A stretch of 64,000 nucleotides of DNA from Azophilus sp026709365 (GTDB lineage: Bacteria; Pseudomonadota; Gammaproteobacteria; Pseudomonadales; Azotimanducaceae), in contig OZ241345.1 of the NCBI GenBank assembly GCA_965200175.1, positions 3,162,001 through 3,226,000 on the forward strand, read 5' to 3'. How positions within the stretch are numbered: position 1 is the stretch's first letter; the number at the start of each line of letters is the position of its first letter. Of the stretch, positions 32,570 to 42,229 are shown piece by piece. The notes beneath the pieces were generated by a model. That model saw nothing but the letters and a program-made list of their open reading frames with translations, had not been told where the DNA came from and did no database searches. The translations under genes were made by a program, and so were the position numbers.

Positions 32570-33976
32570 TCAACCCAACGCTTCGTCCCCCAACAACCTC
32601 CTCGCTTCACCCACCAAGTACAGGGGCAGCGACAGCAGCCTGTAGTTGACGGATTCGCCGGTGGGCAGTCGCTTGGCGTCACTCAGCAGGCTGGGCGGGT
32701 CGGCGTTGAAGCGCAGCGCGAGTTCGCTGCCCTTCTCCTTCAGGAACTGATGCAGCGACTTGAGTGAGCCGCTGGTTCCCGCTTTGATTCCAACCGGCAC
32801 GATGCGCCCGCCGAGGGCCATCAGGTAGTCCACCTCGGCAGCGGCGCTTCTGGCCTCGCGGATCCAGTAGTGGAGCGACGGGGTTTGGAAGCTCGGGCCG
32901 CCGTGGAGCAGGTGCTGGCCGATGAACTGCTCAGCGACGCTACCAGCGTTTGCCAGCGTCAAGTCCTGGCGGCTCAAGTCGAGAACGTTCAGCCCCAATG
33001 CGGCGCTCATCAGGCCGACATCCAGATACAGGCACTTGAAGTGCCGTTCGTTCGTCTCCGCCGTCAGCGGTAAGCCGTTTGCGGCCGTGTGGCAAACCCT
33101 GTAGGCGATTCGCGCCAAGCACAGCCGCCGCAACGCTTCCGCCAGATCGGCGGCGCGGTGGTCGCGGCTGACCTGAACGTACTTGAACTTGCGCCCCACC
33201 AAACCGGGCAGCCGGTCGAAGGTCATTTGCAGCCGGTCGCGCGCCGTGCCGTGACTGTACTTGCTGAAGTCGTCCCGATAGGTTGCCACGACGCTGTGCT
33301 GAATCCGGGCCACCCGTTCGAAACCGCCTTCGGACTCCCGCTGCGCCTGCACATAGCCCGAAACCGCCTCCGGAAGCCCGCCAACCACCCAATACTGGCG
33401 CAGCAGGTCCATGTACCGGTCATGCACCGCATCTGGGAAGGCCCCCTCAAGATCGCTGAGTCGCAGGTTGCGGAGATGGACCTTGAGCTCAGGGTGCCCC
33501 AAAGCTGCCACGAAGTCCCCAAACCGCATCGGCCCCAGATGGAGATACTCAATCCGGCCGACGGGCATGGAGAACTGCGCATCGGCAAGGGCGAACTCCA
33601 TCAACGAACCCGCCGCCACCACCGCAAGCTCTGGCAGTTCCTCGTGAAAGTAGCGCAATGCGGCCAAGGCTTCCGGGGCTGCTTGAATCTCGTCGAGAAA
33701 CAGCAGGCACCTTCCCGGCGTCACGGTCTGGCCGGTGAGCAGTGTTAGGGTGGAGAGAATTCTTGCCGGCTCCCGCGCGCGAAAGGCATCGCGGGCCTCG
33801 GGGTTCCGCTCGAAGTCGATGGCGACCAACGGCACGCTCCGGCGCCGAGCGAACTCCCGCACCAGCGTCGATTTGCCCACTTGGCGGGCACCTCGAACCA
33901 CCAGGGGCTTGCGTGGCCGTTGCGCAAACCAACGCTCAAGATCGCCCAGTTCCTGTCTATGGAGGATGTTGGACAT
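32570..33976 (-). CDS. AAA ATPase with DUF4143 C-terminal domain (copy 1)
   Basis: This 468-aa cytoplasmic protein has Walker A GARQVGKST at about 31-39, Walker B LLFLDEIQA, and a sensor-type segment VVAAGSLMEFAL. It then has a winged-helix linker and a DUF4143 nuclease-like fold ending EVDYLMALGGRIVPVGIKAG, the D...E.K pattern of PD-(D/E)XK-like domains. The family's cellular role is not established. The ATG at 33976 was preferred over the TTG four codons upstream. The 143 bp on its 5' side carry repeats listed separately. Confidence 0.85.
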   Translation of the reverse strand: MSNILHRQELGDLERWFAQRPRKPLVVRGARQVGKSTLVREFARRRSVPLVAIDFERNPEARDAFRAREPARILSTLTLLTGQTVTPGRCLLFLDEIQAAPEALAALRYFHEELPELAVVAAGSLMEFALADAQFSMPVGRIEYLHLGPMRFGDFVAALGHPELKVHLRNLRLSDLEGAFPDAVHDRYMDLLRQYWVVGGLPEAVSGYVQAQRESEGGFERVARIQHSVVATYRDDFSKYSHGTARDRLQMTFDRLPGLVGRKFKYVQVSRDHRAADLAEALRRLCLARIAYRVCHTAANGLPLTAETNERHFKCLYLDVGLMSAALGLNVLDLSRQDLTLANAGSVAEQFIGQHLLHGGPSFQTPSLHYWIREARSAAAEVDYLMALGGRIVPVGIKAGTSGSLKSLHQFLKEKGSELALRFNADPPSLLSDAKRLPTGESVNYRLLSLPLYLVGEARRLLGDEALG

Positions 33977-33987
33977 CGGCTCCAGCA

Positions 33988-34076
33988 AATTGATGTAACA
34001 ACCTATAGATTAATCAATTGAAGTAATTTTTGACAATGTTGTTTTGGCGAGAGTTGTTTTGGCGAGAGTTGTTTTT
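33988..34076 (-). promoter_or_regulatory. AT-rich control region of ATPase copy 1, with inverted and tandem repeats
   Basis: AATTGAT (33988-33994) and ATCAATT (34013-34019) form an inverted repeat just upstream of the start. Further out, the 15-bp unit GTTGTTTTGGCGAGA is repeated head to tail 2.6 times (34038-34076). The composition is strikingly AT-rich for this genome. These are the features of an operator/promoter region. Confidence 0.45.
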
Positions 34077-34132
34077 GACGACGAGCCGCGCAATGGGAAC
34101 CGCCTGCGCGGCCCTTGCGTTGAACAATCCGC

Positions 34133-35293
34133 TTAGCCTGTGGAGAACTCGCCCGCCCAAGCCTTTTCCAATGCGCTTTGGTAGGGCAATACCCTGATTT
34201 CGTCGAATTTCAGTTCGCGCTCACCCGTGTAAACGCCGAAGGCCTGGTCGATGCCGCCCGCCTGCAGGAGGGTGCGCAGCCCCTTGTTGAACGGCTCCTT
34301 CCAATTCCGGGAGGCCTTGATCTCAATGCCCACCGCACGGCCGCCCCGCTTCCAGATCAAGTCCACCTCGGTGCCGGCTTCCGTGCGCCAATAGAAGAAC
34401 TCAGCGCCTTGGGCGCTCCAGGCGTTGAGGGCGCGGAATTCGTTCAGCAGCCAAGTCTCGAACAGGGCGCCGCGCTCGGCGCTCGAAGGCTTGTCCCGGT
34501 GCAGGCCCGCCAAGGCGCGCTGCACCCCGCAGTCGAACAGGTAGAACTTGGAGTGGGCGACCTCCTTGACCTTGGCTCGCTTGCGCCAAGCGGGCAGCTG
34601 CCAGCCGAGCAGCGTGTCCTCCAGAATGCCGAAGTAGCCCTGCACCGTGGAGCGGGCGACGCCGACGTCTCGGGCGACGTTGCTGATGTTGAGGATTTGA
34701 CCGCTTGCCAGGGCCGCAACGGACAGGAACCGATGAAATCGGTCGAGGCTCCTCACCAGAGCCTCCTGCCAGATCTCTTCCTTCAGATAGGTTTCGACGT
34801 AGGCGTCCAGAAACTCGATCCGGTCGGCAGTTGAAGCGGCGGTGGCGGAGAGTGGCAGCTGGCCGTAGCGCAACGCCTCCTCAAGCCGGAAGTCCTCCCC
34901 CATCTCAAGGGGGCTTAAGGGAAACATCCTTTTCGACCAGACTCGGCCGGCCAGCATGTTGGCATTGGATTTGCGCAGCTTTCTGGCGCTCGATCCGGAC
35001 AATGCGAACCGATGGCCTTGAGGGTTGGCAAATAGCAGCGCATGGACTTCATCAAGCAGTTCCGGCAGCTTTTGCACTTCGTCAATGACGATCCAAGAGT
35101 CGGGTTCCAGTGCCGCTGCTTCGCGCGCCAGCAGGGATGGATCTCGCTGGTAGGCAAGATAGGCGCTTGATCTGAGCAGATCGATCACCAGTGCGTCCGG
35201 CAGTGCTTGCGAGAGCCACATGGACTTCCCTGTGCCCCGAGGCCCGAACAGGAAGAAGCTTTGTTTTGGCAGCTGGATCAAGCGTGGATACAT
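34133..35293 (-). CDS. AAA ATPase with DUF4143 C-terminal domain (copy 2)
   Basis: This 386-aa protein has Walker A FGPRGTGKS near residues 18-26 and Walker B SWIVIDEVQKLPELLDEVH. A sensor-type ALSGSSARKLRKS segment follows, then the DUF4143 half ending TEVDLIWKRGGRAVGIEIKA. It is a different subfamily from copy 1, shorter by about 80 residues, with a SNVARDVGVARSTVQGYF helix-turn-helix in the middle. It starts with ATG inside a long palindrome. Confidence 0.87.
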   Translation of the reverse strand: MYPRLIQLPKQSFFLFGPRGTGKSMWLSQALPDALVIDLLRSSAYLAYQRDPSLLAREAAALEPDSWIVIDEVQKLPELLDEVHALLFANPQGHRFALSGSSARKLRKSNANMLAGRVWSKRMFPLSPLEMGEDFRLEEALRYGQLPLSATAASTADRIEFLDAYVETYLKEEIWQEALVRSLDRFHRFLSVAALASGQILNISNVARDVGVARSTVQGYFGILEDTLLGWQLPAWRKRAKVKEVAHSKFYLFDCGVQRALAGLHRDKPSSAERGALFETWLLNEFRALNAWSAQGAEFFYWRTEAGTEVDLIWKRGGRAVGIEIKASRNWKEPFNKGLRTLLQAGGIDQAFGVYTGERELKFDEIRVLPYQSALEKAWAGEFSTG

Positions 35294-35348
35294 GCTGTCG
35301 GCGTTTCCGTTAAATTTACAGGGAATTTAACGGAACGGCCGACAGCAT
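35292..35348 (-). promoter_or_regulatory. 57-bp near-perfect palindrome over the start of ATPase copy 2
   Basis: From 35292, ATGCTGTCGGC and TTTCCGTTAAATTT are mirrored by AATTTAACGGAA and GCCGACAGCAT ending at 35348, with a 4-5 nt centre. The palindrome covers the start codon and the whole likely promoter on the minus strand. It could be an operator for a dimeric regulator or an mRNA hairpin hiding the start codon. Confidence 0.65.
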
Positions 35349-35355
35349 TCAAGAT

Positions 35356-35538
35356 TGTGCGGGCTCAGACCCACTCCGGAACATGACCTACGCCATGGTA
35401 GCGGAGTTTCGCGCAGCGAAACTCGAACGCGAATCTGTTCGTGGAGTGTGCGGGCTCAGAGGCATTTCGGAATCCGACCTACGCGACGAGCGCGGAGTTT
35501 CGCGCCAGCGAAACTACAACGCGAACCAAAGGTTCGCG
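35356..35538 (+). repeat. Dispersed two-hairpin repeat, two tandem units
   Basis: The units start at 35356 and 35447, each with TGTGCGGGCTCAG. Hairpin 1 is GAGTTTCG/CGAAACTC in unit 1 and has a six-base loop in unit 2. Hairpin 2 is CGCGAA-tctg-TTCGTG in unit 1 and CGCGAACC-aaa-GGTTCGCG in unit 2, so it is quite different in sequence from the GC-type hairpins at other loci but still paired. The unit lies between ATPase copy 2 and the 3' end of argJ. Confidence 0.8.
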
Positions 35539-35553
35539 CCGTGCCGTCCGGCA

Positions 35554-36777
35554 TCAAGTTCGGTATTCGGCGTTGATGCGGACGTAGTCGTAGGACAGGT
35601 CGCTGGTCCAAACGCTTTGTTCGCAGGGGCCGCGGCCTAGGTTGATGCCGATGGTGAACTCAGCCTTTGCCATCACGGCCGCCGCTGCCGCCTCGTCGTA
35701 GCCTTGGGCCAGCAGCCCGGCCTCGGCCACGGCCACGTCGTCCAAGGCAAGCGACACCTTGGCCGGGTCAAGGTCGGGGATGCCGGCACGGCCGATGGCC
35801 ATGCAGAAGCGGCCCCAGTTGGGGTCGCCGGCGAACAGGGCGGTCTTCACCAAGGGGGACTCCGCCACCGCGTAGGCCACCCGCAGGCACTCGGCTTGGG
35901 TCGCCCCGCCGACCACTTGGACGGTCACGAACTTGGTGGCGCCCTCAGCGTCGCGCATGATGCGCTCGGCCAGCCCGGCCGCAAGTTCGGACACCCCGCT
36001 GCGCAGGGCGTCAAGGCGCGCGCCCGGCCCGTCGATTCGCGGATGGTCGGCCTGGCCCGTGGCGGCGACCACGAAGGCGTCGTTGGTGGAGGTGTCGCCA
36101 TCGACCGTGATGCGGTTGAAGGAGCGCTCGGCGGCGTCCCGGACGATGGTCTGCAAGGCGTTTGGCGTGATGCTCGCATCGCAGCAGATGAACGCCAGCA
36201 TGGTGGCCATGTCGGGCTTGATCATGCCGGCGCCCTTGGCGATTCCGGTCAGGGTGACGGCCCGGCCGCCGATCTGAACCTGCCGGGTGAGCCCCTTGGC
36301 GCCGGTGTCGGTGGTTAGGATGGCTTGGGCGGCGTCGGCCCAGCCGCTCGCCGTCAGCGACCGCATCGCCTCCTTGATGGCGCGGCGCATAGGGGCGAGC
36401 GGCAGGCGCTCGCCGATCACGCCGGTGGAGAATGGCAGCACTTGCTCGGCTTCGATGCCTTGGGCGCCGCATTGGGCGGCGCGCTGGCACAAGGCCTCGG
36501 CGTCCTCAAGGCCGGCCTGGCCCGTGGCGGCGTTGGCGTTGCCGCTGTTGATCAGCAGCAACCTCGGCGCATGGCTTCCAAGACGGGCCTCGGCAAGTTC
36601 CACCGGCGGCGCCCGAAAGCGGTTTTGGGTGAAGACGGCGCCGGCGGTGGTTCCTTCGGCGAGTTCGATCAGCGCCAGGTCGTCGCGCTCATGCTGCTTG
36701 ATGCCGGCGCAGGCGGTGCCGAGGCGAACCCCGGGCACCGGCAGCAGGGCGCCCAAGGGCGGCAGGTTCACCGCCAC
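35554..36777 (-). CDS. argJ: Bifunctional ornithine acetyltransferase / N-acetylglutamate synthase ArgJ
   Basis: This 407-aa enzyme recycles the acetyl group in arginine biosynthesis. It is made as one chain and self-cleaves at the conserved A/T in MATML (A191-T192), where Thr becomes the nucleophile of the beta subunit. Other marks are TQNRFRAPPV, LLINSGNANAATG, FSTGVIGE, DGDTSTNDAF and DPNWGRF. I chose the GTG at 36777, one base after the secA stop, which gives the standard length. The open frame upstream runs through secA and is not coding. Tight linkage to secA is common in gammaproteobacteria. Confidence 0.93.
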   Translation of the reverse strand: MAVNLPPLGALLPVPGVRLGTACAGIKQHERDDLALIELAEGTTAGAVFTQNRFRAPPVELAEARLGSHAPRLLLINSGNANAATGQAGLEDAEALCQRAAQCGAQGIEAEQVLPFSTGVIGERLPLAPMRRAIKEAMRSLTASGWADAAQAILTTDTGAKGLTRQVQIGGRAVTLTGIAKGAGMIKPDMATMLAFICCDASITPNALQTIVRDAAERSFNRITVDGDTSTNDAFVVAATGQADHPRIDGPGARLDALRSGVSELAAGLAERIMRDAEGATKFVTVQVVGGATQAECLRVAYAVAESPLVKTALFAGDPNWGRFCMAIGRAGIPDLDPAKVSLALDDVAVAEAGLLAQGYDEAAAAAVMAKAEFTIGINLGRGPCEQSVWTSDLSYDYVRINAEYRT

Positions 36778-36778
36778 G

Positions 36779-39559
<2,781 letters not shown>

Positions 39560-39615
39560 AGGTGGGGGACAAAGCGGGCTGCCGCGTCGGCGGCGATTTT
39601 ACAACGATCCGCGCT

Positions 39616-40653
39616 TTAGGAACGTTTGTCGTTCAGGTACTGCATCGGATTGAGGTGGCGTCCGTTCCTCAGCACCTCGAAGTGGAGGTGGGGGCCGGTG
39701 GAGCGCCCGGTGTTGCCTATCGAGCCGATCACCTGGCCTTGGCGAACGATGTCCCCGCGGCGCACGGCGATGCCGGCTTGGTGGCCATAGCGGGTGACGT
39801 GACCGTTGAGATGGGCGAGTTCAACCAAGTTGCCGTAGCCCGCACGGCGACCGGCGAAAACGACGATGCCCCGGTCAACGGCAACGACTTCGGAACCCTC
39901 GCGGCCCGCGAAATCCACCCCGGTATGCCAAGCCATCCTGCCGCTGATGGGATCGATGCGCCGCCCGTAGGGCGAGGACAACCAGCCGCGATCGACCGGC
40001 CGCACGTTGGCGTCCTTCTCAGCTGGGCCTTCGGCTGTCCTGAGCAGGGCCTCGAACAACTCGAAGTCGCCTTCCCGTTGGCGAATGTGGCCCGCAAGCT
40101 CGTTGATGCGGGCATGCAGGTCGGCGCGCGGCAGGATGGCCTCCTCGCATTGAACGGAAGACGCCGCCGCATTAGGCGCGATGTCCGCTGCTTCGGGGGA
40201 GTGCCCGCTCCCATCCGCGAGTTCGGGCCTCCCTCCGGCGGGCTGCTCCGCCGCGCAGGCGGAGGGCGCTTGACGGAGAGGCCCGCCCTGGGCCGGCGGC
40301 GCCGTGAAATCGAACCCCCCAGCGTCGAGGCCGGTTGCATCGGTGACCCATTGGCCGAGCGCCTCCATGCGCCACAGCCGTCCTTGCATGTTGGCCAACT
40401 GCTTGCTGATGGCTTCGTTTTCCACCGTGTGCTGCCGCTGCAGGCTATCGACCGCGGCTTGCTGGTCCGCGATTCCGGAGCGCCATTCCGCCAACGCCTG
40501 GGCGACCTGCCGCTGCTGCGCGTAGCGCTCGTGCAGCTGCACCGCCGCGGCCGCCACCACGGCGACGCCGAAACCGACGCAGACGCACAGCGCCCAAAGC
40601 GGCAGCCGCAGCGTCTTGGCGCCGCCTCGCTTGGTGAGCACGACGATTTTCAT
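39616..40653 (-). CDS. M23 family metallopeptidase with membrane anchor
   Basis: This 345-aa protein has an N-terminal anchor helix (LPLWALCVCVGFGVAVVAAAA, about 18-38), a coiled coil (about 43-100), a low-complexity linker and a LytM/M23 domain near the C-terminus. The zinc ligands are in HTGVDFA and HLHFEVL, and VDRGIVVFAGRRAGYGNLVEL is the usual core. It likely acts in periplasmic murein hydrolysis or activation. Its place directly upstream of secA is typical of this group of bacteria, and no secM is present. Confidence 0.9.
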   Translation of the reverse strand: MKIVVLTKRGGAKTLRLPLWALCVCVGFGVAVVAAAAVQLHERYAQQRQVAQALAEWRSGIADQQAAVDSLQRQHTVENEAISKQLANMQGRLWRMEALGQWVTDATGLDAGGFDFTAPPAQGGPLRQAPSACAAEQPAGGRPELADGSGHSPEAADIAPNAAASSVQCEEAILPRADLHARINELAGHIRQREGDFELFEALLRTAEGPAEKDANVRPVDRGWLSSPYGRRIDPISGRMAWHTGVDFAGREGSEVVAVDRGIVVFAGRRAGYGNLVELAHLNGHVTRYGHQAGIAVRRGDIVRQGQVIGSIGNTGRSTGPHLHFEVLRNGRHLNPMQYLNDKRS

Positions 40654-40744
40654 GGGATCATCGGTCCCAAAACGACCTCCCTAATCTGGCGCACGTCCAG
40701 CCTTGCGGCTAAGGTTGCCTGCCCCAGCTTGATTTCGAACCTTT

Positions 40745-41053
40745 GTGAGCCCCGCAAAGATAGACCAATTGCTCAACGAACGCCACCGGCGGTTCACGCC
40801 GCTGCAGCGGCTGCTGAGCCGGGCGGCCGAGCAGCGCGCCTGGACCGCCGAACTGCGTTCCATTCTTCCGAAGGGAATGCAATCGGCATGCCAAGTGCGG
40901 GCGCAGCGCGGCGGTGAGCTGATCGTGGTCTGCCTCGACAGCGCCACCGCCACCCGGCTCAGGCTCATGGCTCCGAGTCTCGCGGCCAAGCTGCGGGCGC
41001 TGCCGCACTTCACCGGCATCGAACGCATCAAGGTCAAGGTGACTTCCGAATGA
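40745..41053 (+). CDS. dciA: DUF721 protein (DciA-like)
   Basis: This is a 102-aa KH-like DUF721 protein. Family members called DciA help load the replicative helicase in bacteria without DnaC. Matching features are the N-terminal basic helix (KIDQLLNERHRRFTPLQRLL), then LRSILPKGMQSACQVRAQRGGELIVVCLDSATATRLR. The start is GTG with a weak ribosome-binding site. It is divergent from the M23 gene across 91 bp, the usual arrangement with secA nearby. The DciA function is inferred from the family only. Confidence 0.75.
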   Translation: MSPAKIDQLLNERHRRFTPLQRLLSRAAEQRAWTAELRSILPKGMQSACQVRAQRGGELIVVCLDSATATRLRLMAPSLAAKLRALPHFTGIERIKVKVTSE

Positions 41054-41247
41054 CCCTCCCCAGCACCGGACGTTCAACCGTTTCCTCGGTCTAGGAGCCC
41101 CTGCCTTCGGAAGTCGCGAAAACGAGGATTCGATGCTGCCGCCCTGCATGTGCGGGCGACTGAGGGGGCATGGAGTCATGCTCAACGAAATTTAGCGTTC
41201 AAAGGCGACGGCGGATGCAAAACCGCAGCCGTGCTACCGCCGTGAAC

Positions 41248-41297
41248 ATTAGCCTTCGGGCCTGGGCTGGCATGCCAGCCCAGGCCCGAAGGCTAAT
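41248..41297. terminator. 50-bp perfect palindrome at convergent gene ends
   Basis: ATTAGCCTTCGGGCCTGG and its exact mirror meet at the centre TGGCATGCCA with no mismatch over 50 bp (25 bp per arm). It covers the TAG stop of the BON lipoprotein gene (41293-41295) and faces the DUF721 gene that ends at 41053. A T-run is missing, so it may work as a bidirectional RNA-end stabiliser or factor-dependent terminator. The rest of 41054-41247 holds only a smaller GGCGG/CCGCC pairing. Confidence 0.6.
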
Positions 41298-41859
41298 CGA
41301 GATACTCAAACACCCGGACGATTTTCTGGACGCCGTAGGCGGTCTTGGCGATTTCGACGGCTTGGTCGGCCTCCTCCTGGGTCAGAATCCCCATCAGGTA
41401 AACCACCCCGTTCTCGGTCTGCACCTTGACCTTGCGGCCGGGCGTGTTTTTGGCGGTGATCAGCTTGCGCTTGACTTTGGTGGTGAGGTTGCCGTCGTTG
41501 AGGCGGGCCAAGTAGGAAATGGGGGCGCCGACGCCGAGTTCGTTGTGTACCCGCCTGATCTTGGCAATGTCCTGGGTGACTTCCTGGGCTCTCGCCTTGA
41601 GCGCCTCCGTCGCCACTTGGCCGAGCAGCAGGACGATGCGGTTGTAGCTGACGATCACCAGGTGGGCGGAGTCGAAGTCCGGGTCCGACCGGCGAATTTG
41701 CCGCTCCACGACCTTCTCGAGCAGTTCATCATCCAACTGGACGCCGGGCGTGCGCACCCGCGGGTCGCCGGAGAAGGTGGCGCAGGCGGGCAGCGTCAGG
41801 CATAGGGCCCAAGCCAGTAGCCGGACGAGTGGGCGGGTCTCAGTGGCCAGCGCTGTCAT
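41293..41859 (-). CDS. BON-domain outer-membrane lipoprotein (YraP/DolP-like)
   Basis: This 188-aa lipoprotein has a lipobox LTLPAC (lipidated C26) and two BON domains, at about 45-110 (VVERQIRRSDPD...VATEALKARAQEV) and 115-185 (ISYLARLNDGNLTTKVKRKL...GVVYLMGILTQEEAD). E. coli DolP (YraP) stabilises the outer membrane and sits in the same lpoA-yraN-diaA-yraP neighbourhood; diaA is missing here. It overlaps the end of yraN by 20 nt. Confidence 0.9.
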   Translation of the reverse strand: MTALATETRPLVRLLAWALCLTLPACATFSGDPRVRTPGVQLDDELLEKVVERQIRRSDPDFDSAHLVIVSYNRIVLLLGQVATEALKARAQEVTQDIAKIRRVHNELGVGAPISYLARLNDGNLTTKVKRKLITAKNTPGRKVKVQTENGVVYLMGILTQEEADQAVEIAKTAYGVQKIVRVFEYLD

Positions 41860-42229
41860 CGAGTTGGAAGGCGTCCCGAATCCAATCGAATCGTGGCCGG
41901 TAGTTTGGCCCGGTTATCGTCACCACGTCAAATCGCGCCGGGTGGCGGCCGTAGCGCGGGTGGGCGGCGAGGAAGGCGCCTGCGGCCATGGCCAAACGGC
42001 GCTGCTTGTGGACATCGACGCTCTCCGCCGGATTCATGAACGCATCGTTCCGGCGGCGCTTGACCTCAACAAACACGGTCGCTTCGCCGTCACTCATGAT
42101 CAGATCGACTTCGCCGAACCGGCATCTGTAGTTGCGGGCGATCAGCTTAAGCCCGCGTCCGCGCAGATGCCATGCGGCCCGGCGCTCCGCCCACTGGCCC
42201 CTGGCCTGCGCCTTAGTTGGACGGTCCAC
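41840..42229 (-). CDS. yraN: UPF0102 (YraN) endonuclease-like protein
   Basis: This 129-aa protein of the PD-(D/E)XK-like UPF0102 family has E-V-D in FGEVDLIMSD and E-V-K in VFVEVKRRRNDAFM, the expected metal-binding pattern. I chose the GTG at 42229 because GGAAG lies 6 nt upstream; an earlier start at 42301 lies inside lpoA and gives a non-family leader. It overlaps lpoA by 17 nt. Its role in the cell is unproven. Confidence 0.9.
   Translation of the reverse strand: MDRPTKAQARGQWAERRAAWHLRGRGLKLIARNYRCRFGEVDLIMSDGEATVFVEVKRRRNDAFMNPAESVDVHKQRRLAMAAGAFLAAHPRYGRHPARFDVVTITGPNYRPRFDWIRDAFQLDDSAGH

Noticed and set aside
41160..41250. Possible tRNA or structured RNA next to the DUF721 gene
   Set aside because: There is a GGCGG/CCGCC pairing but no T-loop, anticodon arm or CCA-type end.
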